This document shows, piece after piece, positions 1-5,149 of a stretch of 5,149 nt of DNA. The stretch is taken from assembly GCA_030527085.1 (NCBI GenBank), contig JAUNBN010000109.1:1-5149 (forward strand), given 5' to 3'. The position numbers and the translations under genes are program-made. The stretch comes from Oscillospiraceae bacterium. GTDB taxonomy: Bacteria > Bacillota > Clostridia > Oscillospirales > Ruminococcaceae. The stretch's first letter is position 1. Every line of letters begins with the position of its first letter. The notes under the pieces are model-generated. The model made no database searches, was not told the DNA's origin, and was given only the letters and a program-made list of their open reading frames with translations.

Positions 1-870
1 AGGGAGCGCATACGCAGCAAGAAGAGAAAGCGGGCGGCCGCGGCCGCCATGCTGGTCTGCCTCGCCCTTATCGTGATAGGGCTTGTTGTCGGCGCTGTTC
101 AGGCGATAATCTACTCGATAAACTCTTCCGGTGTGCCGCTTGCAGAAGGCGAGACGCAGTCTGCAAGCGCCGCCGAGACCCCCCTTTCCGACATCGCCGC
201 CGGCCCCTTCAGGAGCGACGCCGAAGCAATAAGCTCGCCTGTAATTCCCTACGACTACAGCTCCCCCGTTCCCGCGATACCGGCGGTTCAGGACAGCTAT
301 TTCGCCGACGCACTGCTTCTGGGCGACTCGCGCTTCACAGGCTTCGGAGCCTATATGAGCGCAGGCGAGGTTCTCTCCTCCTCCTACCTTACCGTCAGCA
401 ACGCGCTTGAGCGCGAGTGCTCTTTCGGCGAGGAGACGGCCACTCTGGCTTCCCGGCTCGCGGCGCGGCAGTTCGGCTCCGTTTATATCAACTGCGGGCT
501 CAACGAGCTGGGCTGGGAGTATTCCTCGGCCTTTATAGAGGCCTACGGAGAGCTTGTGAGCGCGGTTCGCGCCGCCCAGCCCGAGGCGGATATCTATCTC
601 GGCGGGCTCTGGCATCTCTCGGCCGAGACGGCGGCGGCCACGAGCTACCACAGCGATGCGCGCATAGACGAATACAACGCCCTTATCCTGAGCCTGGCCT
701 CGAGCGAGGGCTGCTATTTCCTCGATTTCGGCGAGATCTTCGAGGACGCCTCCGGAGCGCAGCTTGAGGACGTGACCACCAATGGAATTAACCCCACCGA
801 GGGGCAATTCAATACGATGTACGAATATCTCAAAACCCACACGGTATCAAAGGAGTATTACGGAAATTGA
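1..870 (+). CDS. Membrane-anchored SGNH/GDSL-hydrolase-like protein, 5' partial, catalytic DxxH block altered
   Basis: The frame is open from base 1, so the true start probably lies left of the window. The ATG at 49 has no Shine-Dalgarno sequence, and the codons before it give a very basic stretch (RERIRSKKRKR) followed by alanines and a hydrophobic segment (residues 1-24 counted from that ATG). This is a typical inside-positive N-terminal membrane anchor. A Ser/Pro/Ala-rich linker follows to about residue 80, then an SGNH-like domain outside the membrane: block I GDSR (92-95, candidate nucleophile Ser94) and the Gly/Asn block GLNELG (150-155). The C-terminal pattern up to YLKTHTV matches SGNH proteins of gut Clostridia as I remember them. 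The family's final DG(I/V)H block reads NGIN (245-248), so both the catalytic Asp and His are replaced. Relatives are thought to be esterases or acyl-handling proteins of the envelope; this one may be inactive or non-hydrolytic. The next gene overlaps its stop codon. Confidence 0.8.
   Translation, partial: RERIRSKKRKRAAAAAMLVCLALIVIGLVVGAVQAIIYSINSSGVPLAEGETQSASAAETPLSDIAAGPFRSDAEAISSPVIPYDYSSPVPAIPAVQDSYFADALLLGDSRFTGFGAYMSAGEVLSSSYLTVSNALERECSFGEETATLASRLAARQFGSVYINCGLNELGWEYSSAFIEAYGELVSAVRAAQPEADIYLGGLWHLSAETAAATSYHSDARIDEYNALILSLASSEGCYFLDFGEIFEDASGAQLEDVTTNGINPTEGQFNTMYEYLKTHTVSKEYYGN
849..855 (+). promoter_or_regulatory. Ribosome binding site that sets the TTG start at 867
   Basis: AAAGGAG lies inside the 3' end of the SGNH-like gene, 11 nt before the TTG at 867. 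No ATG or GTG nearby gives the complete signal peptide, so this site plus the lipoprotein signal decides the start. Initiation within a TTGA overlap suggests the downstream gene is translated together with the upstream one. Confidence 0.65.
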
Positions 871-1343
871 AGAAGTTCAGTGTTTTAATAGCCTTTGCTC
901 TCACTCTCTGCCTGGCCGCCTGCGGCTTCGGCGGCGCGAGCGACGAACCGGTAAGCCTTGACGTCGCCGCCATAAGCTCCGGCATAAGCTCGACCGAGCT
1001 TTTTATAGACAGCCTCGCGCCTATAGCGAACGAGCGCGTAGCCGACCTTATCGGCCTCGACCTCACGAACTGCCTTTACTACGAGTTCCACACCGGGGCC
1101 GGAGCCTCGGGTGAGGAATGGGGCGTGTTCGAGTGCGACAGCGTCGATTCCGCCAAGGCTCTCGTGAGCCAGCTCGAGGCGCACCGCGACTCCATGCTCG
1201 AGACCTACGAGTCCTACGCCCCCGACGCCGTACCCAGGCTGGAAAACGCCGTTATCGAGCGCGCGGGACAGTATGTCGTCTATATAACTGCCGAAAACTA
1301 CTCCGAGGCCAAGACCCTCGCTTCGAGCCTGCTGGCGGCCTAG
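867..1343 (+). CDS. DUF4358-type lipoprotein
   Basis: This 158-residue secreted lipoprotein starts at TTG, overlapping the preceding TGA (TTGA at 867-870). The N-terminus is a classic lipoprotein signal: MKK, a hydrophobic stretch, and lipobox LAAC with the lipidated cysteine at residue 19. A short Gly/Ser linker precedes a single small domain. The pattern IGLDL (62-66), EEWGVFEC (83-90), a helical stretch at about 93-115 and ENAVIERAGQYVVYIT (126-141) resembles DUF4358, a domain of unknown function common in Clostridia; this is recognition from memory, not a search. No catalytic residues are evident. The protein should sit on the outer face of the membrane beside the SGNH-like protein. In related genomes such proteins accompany SGNH and MBOAT acyltransferase genes, suggesting an accessory envelope role. 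The exact function is unknown. Confidence 0.8.
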   Translation: MKKFSVLIAFALTLCLAACGFGGASDEPVSLDVAAISSGISSTELFIDSLAPIANERVADLIGLDLTNCLYYEFHTGAGASGEEWGVFECDSVDSAKALVSQLEAHRDSMLETYESYAPDAVPRLENAVIERAGQYVVYITAENYSEAKTLASSLLAA

Positions 1344-1360
1344 CAAATAAACGAATTACC

Positions 1361-1398
1361 GCTAACCGGCGGCGGGCTTAAACCCGCCGCCGGTTAGC
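1361..1398 (+). terminator. Strong hairpin downstream of the lipoprotein gene, probable terminator
   Basis: A perfect 16-bp GC-rich stem (arms 1361-1376 and 1383-1398) with a 6-nt loop starts 17 nt after the lipoprotein stop codon. It is followed by TTGTC rather than an immediate T-run; a TTTTTT tract appears only at 1414-1419. It is therefore not a textbook intrinsic terminator, but position and stability suit transcript termination or 3'-end protection for the SGNH/lipoprotein operon. Confidence 0.6.
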
Positions 1399-1403
1399 TT
1401 GTC

Positions 1404-1414
1404 AAAGAAACAGT
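1404..1414 (+). repeat. Copy 1 of an 11-nt direct repeat bracketing the cyclase gene
   Basis: AAAGAAACAGT occurs here and again at 2305-2315, on the two sides of the minus-strand cyclase gene. The match extends to 13-14 nt if one extra A is allowed (TCAAAGAAACAGT here, TCAAAAGAAACAGT there). This copy is followed by six T's and the other by six A's. It could be the mark of an insertion or chance in an A-rich spacer. Confidence 0.4.
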
Positions 1415-1430
1415 TTTTTAAAATAAGTTG

Positions 1431-1461
1431 AAACGGCGGTTTGTACTTCAAACCGCCGTTT
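1431..1461 (-). terminator. Hairpin in the convergent gap, probable terminator for the cyclase gene
   Basis: A perfect 13-bp stem (1431-1443 with 1449-1461) has a 5-nt loop. The outer base pairs are AAA/TTT, so either strand would end its stem in U's. Read on the minus strand, it lies about 43 nt after the cyclase stop and is followed by CAACTTATTTT. It may also act as a second barrier for plus-strand transcripts passing the hairpin at 1361-1398. The direction is assigned from its distance to the cyclase gene. Confidence 0.55.
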
Positions 1462-1504
1462 GCTTATCCTTCCCCGTTTTGACGTATGGAGAGTCAAAGC
1501 ATCT

Positions 1505-2257
1505 CTATTCGCATATCGCCCAAACCCGCGCGGGCAAGCCGGTCGCCCCCACGATATTCGGATAGGATACCACCGCCACCGCGCCTGCGGGCGGGACCTT
1601 GTCGAGATTGCACAGCAGCTCGACCTGCAGCTTTCCCTTGCTCAGCACATAGCGCTCGCACGCAAGGTCGCCGGCCTTCTCCGCTTCGGTCGAGGAATCG
1701 GTATCCAGCGTCTCGTGTCCGTTGGCGGCGGCGGCGCGCGTCTCATAAATGTATTTCAGCGCCTCGAGCGACCACCCCGGGAAGTTTTCGCTTCCGTCTG
1801 CTGCGGTGCCCGAGAGGGCGTCCATATCGGGCCAGCGGCTCGCCCAGCCCGTGTACAGCGCGACGAGCGCCCCTTTCGGTATCTCGCCGTATTTTTCCTC
1901 ATATTCCTTTATGTCGTCCGCGGATACGGTGTAGCAACAATCGGTCTTCACCTTGTCGGTGACGTCGACGATGCACAGGGGATAGATAAGGTCGGTGGGC
2001 CCGTATTCCTCGGAAAGCGCGCCGTCCTTGACGAAGTGCCCGGGAAAATCGATGTGGGTCCCGAACTGGCCGGGAAACTTGAAGCTTTGAATAAGGCAGT
2101 CGAGCTGCGGCATACCCCAATCGTATACCACCTTTGCGAGCTCCACCGAGCCGTCGGGAATGCCGCTCCAATATGGGCTGTCGTTGTTTAGCTGATGCGA
2201 GAGCTCAACAATGCGAAGCTTGCGCGCTGCGTTGAGCGCATCCCAAAGTCTGTACAT
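1505..2257 (-). CDS. Cyclase-family (kynurenine-formamidase-superfamily) metal-dependent hydrolase
   Basis: This 250-residue cytosolic protein belongs to the cyclase superfamily (Pfam Cyclase), which includes N-formylkynurenine formamidase, isatin hydrolase and polyketide-cyclase-like enzymes. The hallmark is GTHIDFPGHF (66-75), giving metal or catalytic candidates His68, Asp70 and His74. Other family-like stretches are GALVALYTGWA (129-139), GHETLDTD (180-187), VELLCNLDKVP (212-222, Glu213 a candidate ligand) and a C-terminal GLPARVWAI (240-248). The usual HxGTH histidine is Gln64, and the position expected for a second-site histidine appears to be Glu201. The protein therefore seems to belong to a branch distinct from true KynB, and its substrate cannot be named. 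The ATG at 2257 is preferred over one at 2305 because AGGAGGT stands 6 nt upstream and the family-like N-terminus starts there. It is a single gene, divergent from the glutaredoxin-like gene and convergent with the lipoprotein gene. Confidence 0.88.
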   Translation of the reverse strand: MYRLWDALNAARKLRIVELSHQLNNDSPYWSGIPDGSVELAKVVYDWGMPQLDCLIQSFKFPGQFGTHIDFPGHFVKDGALSEEYGPTDLIYPLCIVDVTDKVKTDCCYTVSADDIKEYEEKYGEIPKGALVALYTGWASRWPDMDALSGTAADGSENFPGWSLEALKYIYETRAAAANGHETLDTDSSTEAEKAGDLACERYVLSKGKLQVELLCNLDKVPPAGAVAVVSYPNIVGATGLPARVWAICE

Positions 2258-2263
2258 CTCTTG

Positions 2264-2270
2264 ACCTCCT
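2264..2270 (-). promoter_or_regulatory. Ribosome binding site that sets the cyclase start at 2257
   Basis: AGGAGGT on the minus strand is a near-perfect anti-16S match, 6 nt before the ATG at 2257. It rules out the longer reading from an ATG at 2305, which would add 16 residues unlike the family and has no such site. A run of seven A's on the minus strand (2272-2278) lies just upstream. Confidence 0.88.
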
Positions 2271-2289
2271 GTTTTTTTACTCAGTCTAC

Positions 2290-2318
2290 CATATATCGCC
2301 CTCAAAAGAAACAGTAAA
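2290..2318 (-). promoter_or_regulatory. Possible weak promoter for the cyclase gene
   Basis: On the minus strand, TTTACT (2313-2318, 4/6 match to the -35 consensus) and TATATG (2290-2295, 4/6 match to the -10 consensus) are separated by exactly 17 nt. Transcription would begin near 2283, leaving a short leader containing the AGGAGGT site. The -35 lies within the left arm of the inverted repeat at 2311-2359, so that element could affect this promoter. The assignment is tentative because both boxes are weak and the region is A/T-rich. Confidence 0.3.
2305..2315 (+). repeat. Copy 2 of an 11-nt direct repeat bracketing the cyclase gene
   Basis: AAAGAAACAGT matches 1404-1414 exactly and is in the same orientation. 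This copy runs into the left arm of the inverted repeat starting at 2311. A partly degenerate inverted copy (ACTGTCTTT) lies at the far end of that element (2355-2363). Confidence 0.4.
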
Positions 2319-2359
2319 AAATCCGCCGGGAGTGTTCCGCTGTGCGGATTTTTTACTGT
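2311..2359. terminator. Perfect 16-bp inverted repeat with terminator shape between divergent genes
   Basis: The arms at 2311-2326 and 2344-2359 are exact reverse complements: ACAGT, six A's and TCCGC, mirrored as GCGGA, six T's and ACTGT. The 17-nt centre can form a further CGG/CCG stem (2327-2329 with 2337-2339). A GC core flanked by A6 and T6 is the form of a bidirectional intrinsic terminator. Yet the neighbouring genes diverge, so no known transcript ends here. It could be an attenuator for a longer cyclase transcript, an operator, or a leftover from a lost gene. Confidence 0.5.
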
Positions 2360-2451
2360 CTTTCCCCCGCCGCAGGCGCAATACCGTTAAGTTAGGGCCT
2401 TGCCGCCCGTTGGGGAGTTTTTTGTTTCGGTGTTTTTTCGCCCCTCTCCTG

Positions 2452-2480
2452 TGGACTTTCGAGCTCAATCGGTATATAAT
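2452..2480 (+). promoter_or_regulatory. Sigma-A-type promoter for the glutaredoxin-like/glycosyltransferase operon
   Basis: A consensus -10 box TATAAT (2475-2480) stands 17 nt after TGGACT (2452-2457, 4/6 match to TTGACA). The start of transcription is expected near 2487, giving a leader of about 37 nt. That leader contains AGGGAGG (2513-2519), 4 nt before the ATG at 2524. No operator or riboswitch fold is evident in this short leader. Confidence 0.7.
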
Positions 2481-2523
2481 GCTTTTTATATAAATTGTAG
2501 AGTTTTTTAAACAGGGAGGCCCC

Positions 2524-2787
2524 ATGAAACCCGTACTGAAATTCGTGCTCGCCGCCTGCCCGCACTGCCGGCGCTCCGAGCGGCTGGAAAAGGAGCTCAT
2601 AGAGCTGCACCCCGAATACGCCTCGGTTGAAATAGAGGTGGTGGACGAGGGCGAACAGCCCGCACGCGCCGACAAATACGACTACTACAAGGTTCCCTGC
2701 TACTTCGTCGGCGAAGAGAAGATAAGCGAAGGAGTTCCGAGCTTAAGAGGCGTCGAGGCCGTGTTCAAGGCCGCCCTCTCGGACTAG
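2524..2787 (+). CDS. Glutaredoxin/thioredoxin-like small redox protein (CPHC motif)
   Basis: At 87 residues the protein is the size of a glutaredoxin and lacks a signal peptide, so it should act in the cytosol. A first beta strand (VLKFVLAA) leads to the active-site motif C12-P-H-C15 at the start of a charged helix. Val57-Pro58 is the expected cis-proline turn, followed by a strand (CYFVGEEKIS) and a C-terminal helix (VEAVFKAAL), completing a thioredoxin-like fold. The CPHC pair implies thiol-disulfide exchange, but the substrate is unknown. Cys59, directly after the cis-proline, is an extra cysteine close to the active site and somewhat unusual. The gene follows a strong promoter and has its own ribosome binding site, with the glycosyltransferase gene 2 nt downstream. 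The family call is firm; a particular role, such as partner of a reductase or metal handling, is not supported. Confidence 0.85.
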   Translation: MKPVLKFVLAACPHCRRSERLEKELIELHPEYASVEIEVVDEGEQPARADKYDYYKVPCYFVGEEKISEGVPSLRGVEAVFKAALSD

Positions 2788-2789
2788 CC

Positions 2790-3722
2790 ATGCCCAAGAC
2801 GGCCGTGCTGCTCGCGAGCTTCAACAGCGAGCCCTATTTGTCCGAGCTTATCCAATCCATATTAAAGCAAAGCGAGCGCGATTTCAGCCTCTATATCCGC
2901 GACGACTGCTCGAGCGATGAGAGCTTTAATAGCGCCGCGGCTCTCGCGGGGGAAGACGGCAGAATACGCCTCGCACGAAACGAAAAACCCAGCGGCAGCG
3001 CGCAAAACAATTTCTTCACCCTGCTGCTCGAATGCCCAAAGCACGAATACTATATGTTCGCGGACGGCGACGATTTCTGGCTGCCCGAAAAGATAAGAAT
3101 AACGCTTGAGAGAATGCGCGAGCTCGAGGCGCGGCACGGCGCGAACACGCCCCTGCTCGTACACGGCGACCTTGCGGTGGCCGACGGGAAACTGAATATA
3201 ATCGCACCCTCGCTCTTTAAATACGAAAAGCTCTCGCCCGAGCGCAAGAGCCTCAAAAACCTCCTGGCACAGAATAACGTCACGGGCTGCACCGTAATGA
3301 TTAATCAGGCTCTGCGCGAGTTTATACCGGCGAGGCCGAAAAGCAGCGTCATGCACGACTGGTGGTGCGCGCTCATAGCCGCGGCCTTCGGGGAGATATC
3401 CGTTATATATGAGCCCCTCGTCCTCTACCGCCAGCACGGCTCAAACGAGGTGGGCGCTTACGAGGCCGGCGATTTGTCCCTTGCGGCGGCGCGATTTTTC
3501 AACAGCGAGCGCAACCGCAGAATCTACAGCGCGATGTTCGCCCAGGCCGCCTGCTTCGCCGAGACCTTTAAAGAGCGCCTCTCGCCCGGGCAGCTCGAAA
3601 GCTGCCTCGCCTACGCGGGGCTGGCTCATAAGGGCAAGGCCGCGCGCCTCGCCTGCGTATTCAAATACGGGTTTTATAAAAATACCCTGCTGCGCAATTT
3701 AGGGCAGCTTTTGGCTATATAA
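2790..3722 (+). CDS. Glycosyltransferase family 2 (rhamnosyltransferase-like)
   Basis: The 310-residue protein starts with a GT-A fold typical of family 2: AVLLASFNSEPYL (5-17), the nucleotide-sugar-binding DDCSSD (38-43), and the DxD-type metal motif in ADGDDFW (91-97, Asp92/Asp94/Asp95). NNVTG (162-166), MHDWW (188-192) and YRQHGSN (213-219) are features of the rhamnosyltransferase-like branch that builds cell-surface polysaccharide; His189-Asp190 is a candidate acceptor-side catalytic region. The last 90 or so residues are helical, with no clear membrane span, so the enzyme likely works on the cytosolic face. The ATG is 2 nt after the preceding stop with no obvious ribosome binding site, suggesting translational coupling. 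Donor and acceptor sugars cannot be read from the sequence. Unusually, no other polysaccharide genes are adjacent in this window. Confidence 0.9.
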   Translation: MPKTAVLLASFNSEPYLSELIQSILKQSERDFSLYIRDDCSSDESFNSAAALAGEDGRIRLARNEKPSGSAQNNFFTLLLECPKHEYYMFADGDDFWLPEKIRITLERMRELEARHGANTPLLVHGDLAVADGKLNIIAPSLFKYEKLSPERKSLKNLLAQNNVTGCTVMINQALREFIPARPKSSVMHDWWCALIAAAFGEISVIYEPLVLYRQHGSNEVGAYEAGDLSLAAARFFNSERNRRIYSAMFAQAACFAETFKERLSPGQLESCLAYAGLAHKGKAARLACVFKYGFYKNTLLRNLGQLLAI

Positions 3723-3796
3723 AGAGGGGGAGCGGCCTGTAAGCGTGTAGTATGCAAAAATCCACGCGGCGGGACACACCCTGAAGAGGTATTGTT

Positions 3797-3803
3797 AAGG
3801 GGG
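3797..3803 (+). promoter_or_regulatory. Ribosome binding site that sets the TTG start of rnfC
   Basis: AAGGGGG lies 8 nt before the TTG at 3812, whose reading gives the usual RnfC N-terminus soon after it (SGIHTPHLK). The first in-frame ATG (residue 40) would delete conserved sequence. The rest of the gap 3723-3811 holds a small imperfect hairpin (3743-3747 with 3763-3767) but no convincing promoter or terminator, so read-through from the glycosyltransferase gene is possible. Confidence 0.75.
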
Positions 3804-3811
3804 AATAAGAA

Positions 3812-5131
3812 TTGAGTAGAAGCGTTTTCGGGGGGGCGGCGACGTCCGGCATACACACGCCCCATCTGAAGAACACGCGGGACTGCGAGACCACAGAGCT
3901 GCTGCGCCCCAAGAGGGTAACGCTGCTCATGGCCCAGCACATAGGCGCACCCGCCAAGCCCTGTGTTGAAAAGGGACAGAGGGTCTTTGTCGGCACTCTG
4001 GTGGGCGAGGCTCAGGGCTTTGTGAGCGCCAATATACACGCCTCGGTGAGCGGCGAAGTAAGCGATATAACAGAGGTTTTAACGCCTACCGGCGCGCGCA
4101 GCCAGGCCGTTGTAATAGAGAGCGACGGCCTCTTTGAGCGCGACGGCGCTCTCAAGGCGCCCTATGTCAACGGCCCCCAGGGACTGGTGGAGGCGGCGCG
4201 GGCCTCGGGGCTCGTGGGGCTGGGCGGCGCGGGATTTCCGAGCCATGTTAAGCTTTCAATACCCGAGGGTGCCGAGGTGGACACCCTGCTTATAAATGCG
4301 GCGGAGTGCGAACCCTACATAACCAGCGACTACCGCGAGATGATAGAGTCTCCCAAGAGCATAGTCAACGGCGTTCGCACCGTCCGCGAGATTTTGGAGC
4401 TGCCGCGCGCCATCATCGCCGTTGAGGACAACAAGCCGCTGGCCATAGAGATTCTGACCCGCTTTGCCGCCTATAAGGACATAGAGGTTCTGCCGCTCAA
4501 GTCCAGCTATCCGCAGGGCGCTGAGAAGGTGCTTATAACGAATGCCACCGGGCGCGTTGTGCCCGCGGGCAAGCTGCCTTCGGACGCGGGCTGCCTCGTT
4601 ATGAACGTAGGCTCAATATCCTTCCTCTCGCGCTATCTCGAGAGCGGAATGCCCCTTGTGAACAAACGGCTCACGGTGGACGGCGACGCGGTTGCCAAGA
4701 GCTGCAATATGCTCGTGCCCATAGGCACCCCGGTTGGAGATATAATCGAGGCCGCGGGCGGCTGGATAGCCGACTGCGAGCGCCTGCTCTTCGGGGGGCC
4801 GATGATGGGAACGGCAATTTACGACCTCGAAACGCCGGTCTGCAAGAACAACAACGCCCTGCTGGCGCTCACCAAAAAGCAGGTCTCCATACCGCGGGAA
4901 AACCCCTGCATACGCTGCGGGCGCTGCGTTGAAGCCTGCCCGATGAGTCTCTCCCCGGTGGACATTCAGCTCGCCTACGAGCGTGGGGAAACAGAGGAGC
5001 TCGGCGAGCTGGGCGTAATGAACTGCATAGAGTGCGGCTCATGCACCTTTGTCTGCCCCGCGAAGCGCTCCATAACCCAGACCATGCGCCTGAGCAAGGG
5101 CGAGCTTAGAAAGGCGGCGAAGAAAAAATGA
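3812..5131 (+). CDS. rnfC: Rnf electron-transport complex subunit C
   Basis: RnfC is the peripheral, NADH-side subunit of the membrane Rnf complex (ferredoxin:NAD+ oxidoreductase), which couples electron transfer to Na+ or H+ export. The 439-residue length is normal. The N-terminal region has SGIHTPHLK (12-20), QHIGAPAKPCVEKG (42-55) and a hammerhead or biotinyl-like stretch GFVSANIHASVSGEV (69-83). The nucleotide/flavin-binding region shows GLGGAGFPSHVKL (136-148) and INAAECEPYITSDYR (161-175). An SLBB-like segment follows (about 285-316). Two [4Fe-4S] motifs end the protein: Cys366/369/372/376 and Cys405/408/411/415, each last cysteine followed by proline. All cluster ligands are intact. 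The start is TTG, chosen from AAGGGGG at 3797-3803. The stop overlaps the next ATG (ATGA at 5128-5131), as expected for the first gene of an rnfCDGEAB-type operon. Confidence 0.96.
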   Translation: MSRSVFGGAATSGIHTPHLKNTRDCETTELLRPKRVTLLMAQHIGAPAKPCVEKGQRVFVGTLVGEAQGFVSANIHASVSGEVSDITEVLTPTGARSQAVVIESDGLFERDGALKAPYVNGPQGLVEAARASGLVGLGGAGFPSHVKLSIPEGAEVDTLLINAAECEPYITSDYREMIESPKSIVNGVRTVREILELPRAIIAVEDNKPLAIEILTRFAAYKDIEVLPLKSSYPQGAEKVLITNATGRVVPAGKLPSDAGCLVMNVGSISFLSRYLESGMPLVNKRLTVDGDAVAKSCNMLVPIGTPVGDIIEAAGGWIADCERLLFGGPMMGTAIYDLETPVCKNNNALLALTKKQVSIPRENPCIRCGRCVEACPMSLSPVDIQLAYERGETEELGELGVMNCIECGSCTFVCPAKRSITQTMRLSKGELRKAAKKK

Positions 5132-5149
5132 ACAAGACTCCCTCCATCG
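5128..5149 (+). CDS. Start of the next Rnf-operon gene, probably rnfD (3' partial)
   Basis: An ATG overlaps the rnfC stop as ATGA, and the frame stays open to the window edge, encoding MNKTPSI. An AAGGCGG stretch at 5111-5117 could serve as its ribosome binding site. Seven residues are too few to identify a protein. The rnfD label rests on the conserved gene order after rnfC in Clostridia. Confidence 0.55.

Noticed and set aside
885..1346. Minus-strand open frame (153 codons) opposite the lipoprotein gene
   Set aside because: The plus-strand reading has a lipobox and DUF4358-like sequence. The antisense product is Gly/Val-rich with no motif.
1460..2191. Long plus-strand open frame (243 codons) opposite the cyclase gene
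   Set aside because: It is antisense to a gene with clear family motifs and a near-perfect ribosome binding site. Its translation is Arg/Gly/Val-rich with no recognisable domain, as expected in GC-rich DNA.
2392..2523. T-rich stretches in the divergent region considered as a further terminator or small-RNA end
   Set aside because: Only 3-4 bp stems can be drawn, with large loops; the T-runs more likely reflect promoter-region composition.
2862..3437. Minus-strand open frame (191 codons) opposite the glycosyltransferase
   Set aside because: It lies fully within a gene with conserved GT2 motifs; no ribosome binding site or family pattern was seen.
3752..3784. Ten-codon open frame (MQKSTRRDTP) in the leader of rnfC, a possible leader peptide
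   Set aside because: It has no properly spaced ribosome binding site, and no attenuator-like alternative fold is apparent.
3674..4039. Minus-strand open frame across the gap before rnfC
   Set aside because: It overlaps the conserved rnfC N-terminus and shows no start signal or recognisable domain.
1..5149. CRISPR array, tRNA or rRNA gene, transposase or phage gene
   Set aside because: No regularly spaced repeats, cloverleaf-like sequence or mobile-element coding sequence was seen on either strand.

Overview
The window is GC-rich, densely packed bacterial DNA. It probably comes from an anaerobic Clostridia-type member of the Bacillota, such as a gut Oscillospiraceae or Christensenellales relative. 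This rests on family content: an SGNH-hydrolase/DUF4358-lipoprotein pair, an Rnf-complex operon led by rnfC, strong AGGAGG-type ribosome binding sites, two TTG starts, and frequent ATA isoleucine codons despite the high GC. The taxonomic call is inference; no rRNA or other marker gene is present.

Layout, left to right. Bases 1-870 hold the 3' part of a membrane-anchored SGNH/GDSL-like protein whose reading frame runs off the left edge. A DUF4358-type lipoprotein gene (867-1343) overlaps its stop codon. Two perfect hairpins (1361-1398 and 1431-1461) fill the gap to a convergent gene on the minus strand (1505-2257), a cyclase/kynurenine-formamidase-superfamily enzyme. The divergent intergenic region (2258-2523) contains a perfect 16-bp inverted repeat with a T/A-tract terminator shape, a possible weak minus-strand promoter, and a good sigma-A-type promoter for a plus-strand pair: a glutaredoxin-like CPHC protein (2524-2787) and, 2 nt later, a family 2 glycosyltransferase (2790-3722). 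After an 89-nt gap comes rnfC (3812-5131). Its stop overlaps the ATG of the next gene, of which only 22 nt are visible; rnfD is expected there.

How the genes relate. The first two genes are both exported and translationally linked, so they look like a cell-envelope pair. In related bacteria such genes sit near MBOAT O-acyltransferases that modify surface polymers (family knowledge; the upstream partner is not visible). The cyclase is a stand-alone gene. The redox protein and glycosyltransferase form a small operon of unclear logic. rnfC opens an energy-conserving ferredoxin:NAD+ oxidoreductase operon that continues beyond the right edge.

No clearly new multi-gene system is visible. The points most worth a second look are loss of the DxxH catalytic block in the SGNH-like protein, the terminator-like inverted repeat between divergent genes, near-identical short repeats bracketing the cyclase gene, and changed metal-ligand positions in the cyclase.
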